Shown: positions 1 through 7,249, counted from the stretch's first letter. The stretch: 16,665 nt of DNA from JBNKEI01 sp050288705 (GCA_050288705.1 JBNKEI010000016.1:1-16665), one strand, 5' to 3'. Notes: generated by a model from the letters alone, not told the origin. Numbers and translations are program-made.

Positions 1-192
1 CGCGAAAGCGGGAATCCAGGGGGCACCACAGTTGAAAGACCAGCTTGCATTCCGATCTGACCTTTGGTTTAGGCTTTGGATGGCGTTACGATTGTCGTTG
101 GACGAGAGTAAGTGGTCTCAAATTCGTGGTTTCTTGAAATCGCGTCGTGGGCAATGACGAAGCGGCGATGTCGGATATAGGGACATGCCCTA
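1..192. repeat. Left copy of the terminal inverted repeat (internally deleted)
   Basis: Bases 15-128 match the reverse complement of 16552-16665 with only two mismatches over 114 nt. Bases from about 153-192 match the reverse complement of 16295-16334 almost perfectly, ending in CGATGTCGGATATAGGGACA and a further CATGCCCTA. Between these blocks the left copy holds only about 25 unrelated bases, whereas the right copy has about 217 bases carrying a GIY-YIG gene remnant. The first 19 bases are the right arm of a palindrome (GCGAAAGCGGGAATCCAG). The copy runs off the window edge. No functional gene was found in it. A dispersed multicopy element is inferred from two copies at both contig ends. 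Confidence 0.9.
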
Positions 193-268
193 GTCATTTA
201 AATGATGGCTCGCACAAGAAATCTGGATACAATAACTAGGTAAATAGACAATCAGGCAGACTAACCTT

Positions 269-970
269 ATGCGCATTAACAGCTCTATTTCCACAGGTTT
301 TAATTCCACCACTTTCACTTCCACCACTGCGGGGCAAAGCTCAGTTCCTACTGGAGTTATCCAGCCACATCCGATGGCAGTGCTCTTGTTTGGAAAGAAG
401 CCGCCACGGTTGGTAGATAAAAAAAAGCACCCCAAGCTTAAGCGCGGGCTTAGCCGATTGGGCATCATTAAAGATGAGGTGACCGAACTTCTAGGATTGC
501 CGGCGGAAGCTTTTTCTATTGAGTTGTGCGAAGGCGCTAATGCCTGCATTTCACGAGAAGGCCAAATTGCCGTTGGCACTGAGCTTCTAGAGGAACATCA
601 GGATGATGACGATTTTCTTATCGCAATGCTTGGTCACGAAATTGGTCATCAACCAGACACATGGCCCAATAATGATTTGTCACATTTGACAAAATCGGAA
701 CTTAGGAAAATCTATCGGGAAGAAGAAGCCAAAGCAGATCGCTTCGCAGGAAAAGTACTTGCTGAGCTCGGCGCTAACCCCGACTCAATATGCAGGTTTT
801 TATTAGAAAACACCGGCTTGGAAAAACCTGAATCCGCTGACTACTATCCCCCAGAGGTCAGAGCAAAAATGATTCGCGAGGCGTACTACAGACGACACCG
901 CGTTGTTTCGCAAAAAATCTGTTTGGGATTCGAGACTGATTCTAATTCTCGTACGCGTAATTTGCGCTAG
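269..970 (+). CDS. M48-like HExxH metalloprotease, possible secreted effector
   Basis: 233-residue protein with a zinc-protease signature: HEIGH at residues 123-127 and, 25 residues later, EEEAKADRFA (151-160), matching the E-x-x-x-A-D block that gives the third zinc ligand in M48-type peptidases. YPPEVRAKMI (193-202) resembles the conserved H/YPP..R segment of the same families. No transmembrane helix or Sec signal peptide is seen, unlike HtpX (membrane) or BepA/LoiP-type periplasmic members. The first 28 residues are instead Ser/Thr-rich (MRINSSISTGFNSTTFTSTT), a composition typical of type III secretion signals, and the 30-50 stretch is basic. There is no clear ribosome site before the ATG; the next ATG (codon 36) is no better, so the first is kept. 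It converges on the TPR chaperone-like gene with a 23 nt gap. A metalloprotease is likely; an effector role is inference from context. An ordinary cytosolic M48-like peptidase is the alternative. Confidence 0.75.
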   Translation: MRINSSISTGFNSTTFTSTTAGQSSVPTGVIQPHPMAVLLFGKKPPRLVDKKKHPKLKRGLSRLGIIKDEVTELLGLPAEAFSIELCEGANACISREGQIAVGTELLEEHQDDDDFLIAMLGHEIGHQPDTWPNNDLSHLTKSELRKIYREEEAKADRFAGKVLAELGANPDSICRFLLENTGLEKPESADYYPPEVRAKMIREAYYRRHRVVSQKICLGFETDSNSRTRNLR

Positions 971-993
971 TATTGATCTTATTGATAACCACT

Positions 994-1614
994 TTATCTT
1001 CGTAACCATTTGCTCAGAAAAGATTTCTGTCCCGAGTTCGGCTCGCTATTTGGCAAATTCGCAGGCTTACTCGTGACCTTTTTTTGTTCGAGCCTACGTT
1101 TGATTGATGCAGCAAGAGCTTTGGCTCTTATTGCCATTGGACTCTTTTTATCCACGTCAAGACCAAGGAATGCTTCCAGATCCTTTTCCGCCTCAACTAA
1201 TTGACCACGTCGAATATAGATTTCGGCTCGGTTTACCAGAGCTGCATTCTCATTAGAATCGATATTGAGAGCATCATTGCAATGCCGCAAGGCTTCATCA
1301 AACTTGTGCTGACACAAACAAATAGCCCCCAGAGCGGTACGCAAATAGGCCTTCTTAGGATCAATGGCCACCAAACCTTTAAAAATCTTGATAGCATCCT
1401 CATAATGACCTTGTTCATATAAAAAATAGGCAACATTTACCATTCCGCGCATTTCTCGTTCGCCGATATGGAAAAAATCACGGAAAGACACTTTACCACC
1501 CCATACTTGTGCAACTTTTTCTTGGTTTTGAAGAACTTCCGCCCATTTTTCGGGCAGTTTCATATTAAAAGAAGCAGATGCTTTGGTCTTTTCGCTATTA
1601 TTTAATTCCGACAT
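994..1614 (-). CDS. TPR protein resembling SycD/LcrH type III secretion chaperones
   Basis: 206 residues with three consecutive tetratricopeptide repeats at about 57-90, 91-124 and 125-158 (for example NVAYFLYEQGHYEDAIKIFK, then LGAICLCQHKFDEALRHCNDAL). The layout of a variable N-terminus, three TPRs starting at G-x-x-x-Y-x-x-G-x-Y-x-D-A, and the segment A-E-I-Y-x-R-x-G-x-x-x-E-A-E resembles class II type III secretion chaperones (SycD, LcrH, IpgC, CesD), which hold translocators before export. Those are usually 150-170 residues; this one has an extra basic Ser/Pro tail (170-206). No signal peptide or membrane segment. It lies 189 nt downstream of the harpin-like gene on the same strand, but a hairpin terminator separates them, so it may have its own promoter. 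The ribosome site is weak (AGGA about 8 nt from ATG). TPR content is certain; the chaperone role is probable, not proven. Confidence 0.7.
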   Translation of the reverse strand: MSELNNSEKTKASASFNMKLPEKWAEVLQNQEKVAQVWGGKVSFRDFFHIGEREMRGMVNVAYFLYEQGHYEDAIKIFKGLVAIDPKKAYLRTALGAICLCQHKFDEALRHCNDALNIDSNENAALVNRAEIYIRRGQLVEAEKDLEAFLGLDVDKKSPMAIRAKALAASIKRRLEQKKVTSKPANLPNSEPNSGQKSFLSKWLRR

Positions 1615-1749
1615 AGCCTATTCCTATTGTAATCTTCCGACCATGATTTAACTGATAAGTCATCTGAAGGAAGAATAAGTGCCTATTTGGGACAATCCCT
1701 CAAACTTTTTGGCGAAACAATGAGTTATACATGATTGCAAGAATTACCC

Positions 1750-1786
1750 AAAATAGCTCGGAGTTGCGTGCCCCGAGCTATTTTTT
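1750..1786 (-). terminator. Strong hairpin terminator behind the harpin-like gene
   Basis: Twelve-base-pair perfect stem AAAATAGCTCGG / CCGAGCTATTTT (1750-1761 with 1773-1784) and an 11-nt loop. It lies 18 nt beyond the stop codon of the minus-strand gene ending at 1804. On the minus strand the stem is followed by a run of four T; on the plus strand by six T. It can therefore act in both directions, but only the minus strand has a gene leading into it. Confidence 0.85.
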
Positions 1787-1803
1787 GTCTATTTGAAACT
1801 TAA

Positions 1804-2307
1804 TTACACGCTAGGAGCGCCCCCACCTCCGCCACTAGCACCGCCTCCTTGATTCATCTGCATGAGACTTGAGAAAACTTGCAACATCTGCATCAAAATA
1901 GCTAAAGGATTGTTTCCCTTTTCACCTGCCTCGCCGCTAGAATCGGAACCATCACTACCTTGAGGACCTGTAGCTGCATTCTTGCTAGCAGCATCGCCAG
2001 GACCTTCCGTACCAGCATTGCCAGGACCTTCCGTACCACCCTCCTGGCCACCTTTATTCTTCATCGCTTCCAGCATCATTTGCAGCAGTTGGATTATTTG
2101 CTCAAGCAGTTGACTCATTTTTTGATTGTCATCGCCGGCTTCTGGTTTGGGAAGCATTGAATCAGGTCCCTGACTCGATTTGCATTGAGAACAGCCAGCT
2201 CCGTAGGTATCTTGCGGAGATTGCCCGGTTGTTTTCGATCCCGTATCTGTTGGTGGCGTATAGCTTATCTGAGATACGCTTCTATTAAGGCTACTAATGC
2301 CTAACAT
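1804..2307 (-). CDS. Harpin-like low-complexity protein, candidate type III secreted substrate
   Basis: 167-residue protein of unusual composition, rich in Gly, Ser, Gln and Met, with few aromatic residues. Two amphipathic Met/Leu/Gln helices are visible: MSQLLEQIIQLLQMMLEAMK (64-83) and NPLAILMQMLQVFSSLMQMN (133-152). They flank a Gly/Ser/Thr linker with a short tandem repeat (TEGPGNAG, TEGPGDAA), and the C-terminus is a poly-Gly tail (153-164). Residues C39 and C42 form a lone CxxC. This design of Gly-rich linkers around QLLxxLL helices is that of harpins (HrpZ, HrpN), which are heat-stable type III secreted proteins; no specific family was recognised. The N-terminus is Ser/Thr-rich, as in the metalloprotease at 269-970. 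GGAGG 7 nt before the ATG fixes the start. It is preceded by a 48-codon frame with a 3-nt gap and lies near a SycD-like chaperone gene. The harpin-like label is inference from composition; it could instead be another low-complexity surface protein. Confidence 0.65.
   Translation of the reverse strand: MLGISSLNRSVSQISYTPPTDTGSKTTGQSPQDTYGAGCSQCKSSQGPDSMLPKPEAGDDNQKMSQLLEQIIQLLQMMLEAMKNKGGQEGGTEGPGNAGTEGPGDAASKNAATGPQGSDGSDSSGEAGEKGNNPLAILMQMLQVFSSLMQMNQGGGASGGGGGAPSV
1991..2038. repeat. 24-bp tandem duplication inside the harpin-like gene
   Basis: Two adjacent 24-nt units, GCATCGCCAGGACCTTCCGT+ACCA and GCATTGCCAGGACCTTCCGT+ACCA, differ at one base. They keep the reading frame and encode two copies of an eight-residue G-T-E-G-P-G-x-A unit in the linker between the two helices. 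Near-identity suggests a recent slippage duplication. Confidence 0.9.
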
Positions 2308-2310
2308 AAA

Positions 2311-2457
2311 TCAGCCTCCATGTTTATGCAGGTCACTTTTAGGACCTCCAAGCTGCGCGTTAATTCGCGCATCTAAAATACTTTTCGGCCTAGGGTCCAG
2401 AAAGTTGCGCTGCTCATCAAGAAAACTTGGTGGATCGTTGCTCAATCCTGCCGACAT
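2311..2457 (-). CDS. Small hypothetical protein coupled to the harpin-like gene
   Basis: A 48-codon frame from ATG (2457) to TGA (2311), starting MSAGLSNDPPSFLDEQRNFL. The stop is 3 nt from the next ATG, and the GGAGG of the next gene lies in its last codons, as expected for translational coupling. The peptide is soluble and mixed-charge, with no membrane segment. The frame stays open for a further 21 codons upstream of the ATG with protein-like composition (FGNALELLISNALIRR) until a TAG just past the nucleotidase gene, but no usual start codon is seen there. It could therefore be the decayed 3' end of a longer gene. No family was recognised. No convincing ribosome site precedes the ATG. Confidence 0.4.
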   Translation of the reverse strand: MSAGLSNDPPSFLDEQRNFLDPRPKSILDARINAQLGGPKSDLHKHGG

Positions 2458-2523
2458 ACGTCTTATTAGTGCATTGGAAATTAATAGTTCAAGTGCATTC
2501 CCAAATTTTCGGCAGGAAACCTA

Positions 2524-4074
2524 TCAATAAGACTCGCTTTTGATTGATTGCTCATGCGGCAAAAAATCTCGTGGGGAACGGAAATATTGAAAAGGCGAAT
2601 AACCCAGGAGATTAGAAACCCGACTAGTGTAAATACAAGCATACTCTTCTACTTGCTTACCAAAGCGGCTTTTTTCTGTCCCTTCTTTAAATAATAGACC
2701 CCAAAACGGATTAAACTGTGCTTCTACTGAATCTTCCAAATTTTCAGCTTCATCTACAACCTTTTGCAAAACACAGTGAAGCCTTTCTAACTCTTCTTTC
2801 ATTCGGCACAAACCAAGGTACTTTTCGCCCTGCATGCTCTCTAAGACTTTGAACTCTTTTTCGCGAAAACGAATCTCTCGGTCCAAGCGAGAGCGAAATA
2901 ATTCTAGTTTAGCCAACCGCAGCCACTTTTGCTCCAGACGTTCATTATTGGCAACCTCTTCTTCCAATTCTTCTACAATCATACAAGTTCGCCAAAGACT
3001 TGATTTCTTACTACGTAAAATATCTCCATAAATATGATCGCCAATGTATAAAGTGAATTCTCCACCAATCTTCATTTTGTTCTCGAAATCTACCAGATTT
3101 CCACCTTCGTAAATTCGTCCTGGCTCGAACAATTCTGCTCGCCTTATTCTCCGACCGGTTGCAGTATCTAACTCCCAAAAAGGGTTTTCACTAGTAAAGA
3201 ATTCTGGTTTCTGAGCTGAACAGACAACTACATCAAAGTAATTACGCCAGCTAGGATAGTCGGAAGTATTATCATCCAACAAATAGCACATTACAGTGTT
3301 GGTATAGTCCCAGGCTGAATTCGTTAGCAAAAATATTTTTTTTCCAGCCAACCTTAATTGATGCAAAGTTGGCCCCAATTCTGGATCTTGTACTATAAAT
3401 TGCTCCAAGTTACTGCAAATGACTTGCTTTAAGCTGTTATCGCGGTGAACTTCGTCGATGCTTTCGCGAATATCGACATACAAGCGGTCAAAGTCTATTT
3501 TTTTAGAATGTTTACTCATCCAGTCTACAATGTCTGCATAAAGACATGCTTCCGGAAGTGCAAACAACGTGTCAATCCACGCAAAGCGTTTGCTCTTGAT
3601 ATTGATTTTTTCTTCTCGATAAAGTCTCTTTTTTTCGATTTTACTTAGTAGATGCCTACCATGACATGCCCGTCCAACATGGTAATACTGATCCATTTTT
3701 AGCAAATTCCCTAAAGCACGATCAATGCATAAACCTCGAATAATAAAAAAGGGATCATATACAAGCTGATTTATGTTTGCAGGATACCCTCTTGTTTCGA
3801 TCAGCCTTTTCAGCGTCATATCAAAAGAAAGCTTTTCAATAGTTCTTTTTTGATATATAGCCAAAGTATAATCCATATCAAAACCGACAAGCTTTATGTT
3901 GCTCATTCTAAGATTTCGATTCACGTATACTTGGCGGTTTCTTTGAATTTCGTTACCATCAGAAAATGAAAGCAACCCATTCAGTTCTGCATCTAGTAAA
4001 ATATCTTCTTGGGTTTCTTCATTACTAGAAGTTTGTTTTTTTGCAAAGCTGGCATGAGTCAGATATTCTGACAT
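2524..4074 (-). CDS. cN-II type (HAD-IG) 5'-nucleotidase
   Basis: 516 residues, the normal size for the cytosolic purine 5'-nucleotidase II family, which dephosphorylates IMP, GMP and related nucleoside monophosphates. HAD motif I is GFDMDYTLA (near residue 65, nucleophile and acid-base aspartates), motif II is FLLTNS, and motif IV is YIGDHIYGDIL. The family C-terminal block is intact: NPFWGLLFKEG, then SRFGKQVEEYACIYTSRVSN and YFRSPRDFLPHE. A charged coiled-coil-like stretch lies in between (about 370-450). A TTG codon two codons upstream is possible, but ATG at 4074 has GGAG 7 nt before it. It lies 12 nt downstream of mtnA and is probably in the same transcript, joining nucleotide and S-adenosylmethionine salvage. 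Family assignment is firm; the exact substrate is unknown. Confidence 0.92.
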   Translation of the reverse strand: MSEYLTHASFAKKQTSSNEETQEDILLDAELNGLLSFSDGNEIQRNRQVYVNRNLRMSNIKLVGFDMDYTLAIYQKRTIEKLSFDMTLKRLIETRGYPANINQLVYDPFFIIRGLCIDRALGNLLKMDQYYHVGRACHGRHLLSKIEKKRLYREEKINIKSKRFAWIDTLFALPEACLYADIVDWMSKHSKKIDFDRLYVDIRESIDEVHRDNSLKQVICSNLEQFIVQDPELGPTLHQLRLAGKKIFLLTNSAWDYTNTVMCYLLDDNTSDYPSWRNYFDVVVCSAQKPEFFTSENPFWELDTATGRRIRRAELFEPGRIYEGGNLVDFENKMKIGGEFTLYIGDHIYGDILRSKKSSLWRTCMIVEELEEEVANNERLEQKWLRLAKLELFRSRLDREIRFREKEFKVLESMQGEKYLGLCRMKEELERLHCVLQKVVDEAENLEDSVEAQFNPFWGLLFKEGTEKSRFGKQVEEYACIYTSRVSNLLGYSPFQYFRSPRDFLPHEQSIKSESY

Positions 4075-4086
4075 TAACAAACTCCG

Positions 4087-5139
4087 CTACAAAAAAAGCC
4101 CGGCCAAGTTTTTTTCAAAGCAGGGACGCACTATTCCCTTTTCAGTAATTATCGCATCAACCCATTTTGCCGGTGTAATATCAAATGCCGGATACCGTGC
4201 ACGCACGCCTGCCGGAGCATAAGATTTTCCACCTATTACGGTAACTTCTTCGGAGGAACGTTCTTCAATGGGAATTTTCGCTCCGGAGGGCAAGTCTAAA
4301 TCTATTGTTGATCGCGGGGCAGCTACATAAAAAGGCAGTTTGTGTTCGCGACATAAAACCGCTACTGAATAGGTTCCAATTTTATTGGCGACATCTCCGT
4401 TACGAGCAATGCGATCCGCTCCGACTATTGCGCAAGATATTTCTCCCTTTTGCATAAGGAAACCCGCCATATTGTCGCTGATTATTGTGACGTCAATTTT
4501 GTCTCTATGCAGCTCCCAAGCAGTTAGTCGAGCCCCCTGCAAATAGGGACGGGTTTCGTTAGCAATTACCCGAATTTGTTTTCCTTCCTCGCAAGCTGCC
4601 CGAATTACCCCCAGAGCAGTACCGTATCCCCCAGTAGCCAGCGCCCCGGCGTTGCAATGGGTTAACACTGTTGCGCCGTTTGGTATAAGCTCTTGCCCCA
4701 GCCGACCAATACTTTGGCAAGAAGCAATGTCCTCATTGAGAATAGCTTGAGCCTCACTTAAAGCAATCTGTGAGAGTTCGGGATTCCATAGATGCGGTTC
4801 TAGAAAGCGCTCCATTCGGTCAACCGCCCAGGCGAGATTCACCGCGGTAGGACGCGCTGCTTTCAAAAAAAGCGCTGCTTCTCGAAGAATTCCTTTTCTT
4901 TCGGGAGGTGCTACTTTCTGCGCCTGCTGGGCAGCTAATACCATTGCAAAACCTGCGGCAATTCCAATAGCCGGCGCTCCGCGCACTACCATTTCTTTTA
5001 TGGCTCGGGCTACGTCCGCCGGGTCATCATATTCGACACGGCGCTCGTCAGCAGGAAGCCACCTCTGATCAATGAGACATAACCTACCTTGACAAAAACT
5101 AACCGGCTGAATTGGTTCCACGTCATCCCCCAGGCACAT
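4087..5139 (-). CDS. mtnA: S-methyl-5-thioribose-1-phosphate isomerase
   Basis: Converts methylthioribose 1-phosphate to methylthioribulose 1-phosphate in the methionine salvage pathway. Family blocks are complete: VVRGAPAIGIAAGFA near the N-terminus, THCNAGALATGGYGTALGVI with the catalytic Cys, NETRPYLQGARLTAWEL, and VGADRIARNGDVANKIGTYS with the catalytic Asp. With ATG at 5139 the protein is 350 residues and these residues are Cys162 and Asp242, close to the Cys160/Asp240 of the B. subtilis enzyme. A GTG ten codons upstream (5169) also opens the frame but lies in the loop of a hairpin behind ilvC, so it is a poor start. No other methionine salvage gene is present. The gene is followed after 12 nt by the nucleotidase. 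Some archaeal homologues act on ribose 1,5-bisphosphate or are eIF2B-like, but this one matches MtnA best. Confidence 0.93.
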   Translation of the reverse strand: MCLGDDVEPIQPVSFCQGRLCLIDQRWLPADERRVEYDDPADVARAIKEMVVRGAPAIGIAAGFAMVLAAQQAQKVAPPERKGILREAALFLKAARPTAVNLAWAVDRMERFLEPHLWNPELSQIALSEAQAILNEDIASCQSIGRLGQELIPNGATVLTHCNAGALATGGYGTALGVIRAACEEGKQIRVIANETRPYLQGARLTAWELHRDKIDVTIISDNMAGFLMQKGEISCAIVGADRIARNGDVANKIGTYSVAVLCREHKLPFYVAAPRSTIDLDLPSGAKIPIEERSSEEVTVIGGKSYAPAGVRARYPAFDITPAKWVDAIITEKGIVRPCFEKNLAGLFL

Positions 5140-5147
5140 TGCTTTGC

Positions 5148-5184
5148 AAGAAACACAATGCCCTTCCACCGATTATGGAAGGGC
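5148..5184 (-). terminator. Hairpin between ilvC and mtnA
   Basis: Perfect 9-bp stem GCCCTTCCA / TGGAAGGGC (5160-5168 with 5176-5184) with a 7-nt loop, beginning 18 nt after the ilvC stop. On the minus strand it is followed by ATTGTGTTTCTT, a loose T-rich tail. It is a plausible Rho-independent terminator or attenuator for ilvC; the tail is not a clean T run, so some read-through into mtnA is likely. Confidence 0.65.
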
Positions 5185-5202
5185 CACCTGCAAACAACTA
5201 AA

Positions 5203-6210
5203 CTACTTGGTTTCTGAATTTTTCTGAAGCCAAGACATGCGGCTACGAAGCGATTTGCCAACTTCTTCAATGGGCTGCGCCAAGTCTTGCTCCATCAGTT
5301 TGGCATAGCAGGGTTGGCCTGCCTGGTTCTCCAAAATCCATTCGCGAGCAAATTCACCAGAACGGATTTCTTCTAAAATTTTCTTCATTTCTTCCCGTAC
5401 CTGAGCATTGACCACCCGAGGTCCGCGGGTCAGATCGCCGTATTTGGCAGTATCGCTCACAAACTTATGCATGCGGGCAAAACCACCTTCGTAGATCAAA
5501 TCAACAATCAACTTTAGTTCGTGTAGACACTCGAAGTAGGCGATTTCTGGCTGATAGCCGGCATCTACCAGGGTTTTAAACCCGGCAGCGATTAGTTCGG
5601 TAGCGCCGCCACAAAGCACCGCCTGCTCTCCAAATAAATCGGTCTCGGTTTCTTCTGCAAAGGTGGTTTCAATTACCCCGGCGCGCGTTCCACCAATGCC
5701 GTGAGCATAAGCTAAGGCTTTCTCAAATGCTTTACCAGTAGCGTCTTTGTGCACGGCAATAATGCAGGGAACACCCCTTCCCTCTTCATACATTCGCCGC
5801 ACTAAAGCACCCGGCGACTTAGGGGCTACCATTACCACATCTACCCCTTCTGGCGCCTTGATCTGTCCGTAATGAATGTTGAAGCCGTGGGAGAAAAACA
5901 ACATTGCTCCCGGGGTAAGAGCAGGGGCCACCACTTCACGGTATACTTTTGCCTGAATCATGTCTGGCACCAGCATACATACTACGTCTGCGCCTTTGAT
6001 GGCGTCGTTAGGCGAAACCGGCTTCCATCCCTCTTGCTCCGCTAGCTTCCAATTAGCGCTTCCCGGCAAATCAGCCACAGTAACGTTTAGTTTGCTATCT
6101 CGCAAATTCAGCGATTGCGCTCTTCCCTGACTCCCATAACCAATAACTACTATTTTTTTCCCTTCTAAAGCTTTGGGATTGGCGTCACTTTCGGAAAAAA
6201 TCTTTGCCAT
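5203..6210 (-). CDS. ilvC: Ketol-acid reductoisomerase, class I
   Basis: 335 residues, normal for the class I (short) enzyme that isomerises and reduces acetolactate or acetohydroxybutyrate in valine, leucine and isoleucine synthesis. The Rossmann motif GYGSQG is at 24-29. Catalytic residues are in place: His108 (SHGFNI), Lys131 (APKSPG), Asp191 and Glu195 (DLFGEQ), Glu227 and Glu231 (ECLHELK), Ser252 (VSDTA). The cofactor loop is unusual: after beta-2 it reads VADLPGSANW (45-54), where NADPH enzymes usually have V-G-L-R-x-G-S-x-S-W. The phosphate-binding Arg is Leu and an Asp is present, which suggests NADH use. GAGGAG 10 nt before the ATG supports the start. No ilvB/ilvN neighbours are in the window. 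The next minus-strand gene, mtnA, is separated by a hairpin. Confidence 0.96.
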   Translation of the reverse strand: MAKIFSESDANPKALEGKKIVVIGYGSQGRAQSLNLRDSKLNVTVADLPGSANWKLAEQEGWKPVSPNDAIKGADVVCMLVPDMIQAKVYREVVAPALTPGAMLFFSHGFNIHYGQIKAPEGVDVVMVAPKSPGALVRRMYEEGRGVPCIIAVHKDATGKAFEKALAYAHGIGGTRAGVIETTFAEETETDLFGEQAVLCGGATELIAAGFKTLVDAGYQPEIAYFECLHELKLIVDLIYEGGFARMHKFVSDTAKYGDLTRGPRVVNAQVREEMKKILEEIRSGEFAREWILENQAGQPCYAKLMEQDLAQPIEEVGKSLRSRMSWLQKNSETK

Positions 6211-6336
6211 GAATTCTAATCTCCTCTTAACCTACGAAAAAATGTTGCTTACAAACCCCTCAGTTGAGCCGGCCATTTTTAGCTCTACTAGAGCGAACAG
6301 GCAAGCTGCTTCATTATTTACCTTTAGGAATTACCT

Positions 6337-7137
6337 TTAGATCTTGCCGCTCGAACGAAGAGTGAAAAAAGCAACCTCCCTTGGAGCTGCCCAACGCAAG
6401 GGTATAGAGGCCCCCAGTCCGCGATTAACATACAAAATCGTATCTCCCAGTTCATAAAAGCCAGCTAGGTATTTAACTCCAATTCGCCTAGCAATTCCAG
6501 TAGTTACACCAGGAAGACGAATTTGGCCACCATGAGTATGTCCTGCCAATATTAGGGCTATGCCACATCCGGCAATTTCGTCAGCAACTAGGGGATTATG
6601 GGTCAGTACAATGCGCGTTCCTCCGCTAGCTACCCGCGACAAGGCAGCCGCGGTCTTAGCGTGGCCAGTACGATAATCATCAATACCGATTATGTGCAAT
6701 GGTGTTCCTTGGTAAAGCAACGTGCAGTGGACATTATCGAGTACGCGAATGCCTGCCATTTGCAAAGCAGCGCTGACTGCTTGCGCTCCCGCCCAATGAT
6801 CGTGATTACCCAGAGTCGCCCAGGCAGGAATAGACAAGTTTTGTAGAGCTTCGGTCAATAGCCGCAATGATCGCTGCGATAAACATACGTAATCACCAGT
6901 CAGCAGTACTACATTGGGCTGTCTTTTATTGACTAGATCAATAATTCGCCAAAGCCGGCGCGGTTTGAAGCGGGAATACACATGTAAATCACTTAAATGG
7001 GCAAGTTTCATTCCATCATGGTTGGCGTCCACCAACTGAGATGTTACTTCGTGCTCCTCGATATACACCCTGTATGCCCTAGATACCCGTACTGGTTTAG
7101 CCAGGCAACTACGTTTTTCCCAAGCTACCCGCGACAT
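6337..7137 (-). CDS. Calcineurin-like metallophosphoesterase (YkuE/YaeI type)
   Basis: 266-residue hydrolase with every two-metal phosphoesterase motif in order: HLSDLH (48-52), LTGDY (79-83), LGNHDHW (109-115), LTHNP, and GHTHGGQ. The closest pattern is the YkuE/YaeI branch, but no twin-arginine signal or transmembrane anchor is seen; the N-terminal 40 residues are basic with no hydrophobic core. The frame opens at an ATG ten codons earlier (7167), but AAGGGAG lies 7 nt before the ATG at 7137, so this start is preferred. The substrate cannot be told from sequence. It lies 126 nt upstream of ilvC and 112 nt behind the dehydrogenase on the same strand, loosely spaced, so an operon is not assured. 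Confidence 0.88.
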   Translation of the reverse strand: MSRVAWEKRSCLAKPVRVSRAYRVYIEEHEVTSQLVDANHDGMKLAHLSDLHVYSRFKPRRLWRIIDLVNKRQPNVVLLTGDYVCLSQRSLRLLTEALQNLSIPAWATLGNHDHWAGAQAVSAALQMAGIRVLDNVHCTLLYQGTPLHIIGIDDYRTGHAKTAAALSRVASGGTRIVLTHNPLVADEIAGCGIALILAGHTHGGQIRLPGVTTGIARRIGVKYLAGFYELGDTILYVNRGLGASIPLRWAAPREVAFFTLRSSGKI

Positions 7138-7249
7138 AGATCGCTCCCTTACTACCATTGTTCCCATGAAGTTGTAGCTTGGCTTGCAATTCTCACCAAA
7201 TCGACCGCAGCAGCTCTTGCTCGCCTTCTTGCCCTGATTTAGCGAAATT

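Noticed and set aside
1..192. Open frame through the left repeat (reading LAFRSDLWFRLWMALRLSLD)
   Set aside because: It has no start codon in the window, and the same sequence is part of a dispersed repeat; no family recognised.
190..579. Minus-strand frame of 129 codons over the 5' part of the metalloprotease gene
   Set aside because: Shadow of the Ser/Thr-rich N-terminal coding region; the product shows no motif, and the plus frame has HExxH and a full M48 pattern.
2297..2530. Plus-strand frame of 77 codons opposite the harpin-like upstream region
   Set aside because: Its product has no recognisable pattern, no ribosome site, and it lies across the start signals of minus-strand genes; the minus-strand 48-codon frame fits the context better.
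6270..6300. Small hairpin GCTCT-AGT-AGAGC upstream of ilvC
   Set aside because: Only a 5-bp stem, and no T run follows in the minus direction; too weak for a terminator or leader attenuator. No leader peptide rich in Val, Leu or Ile was seen before ilvC.
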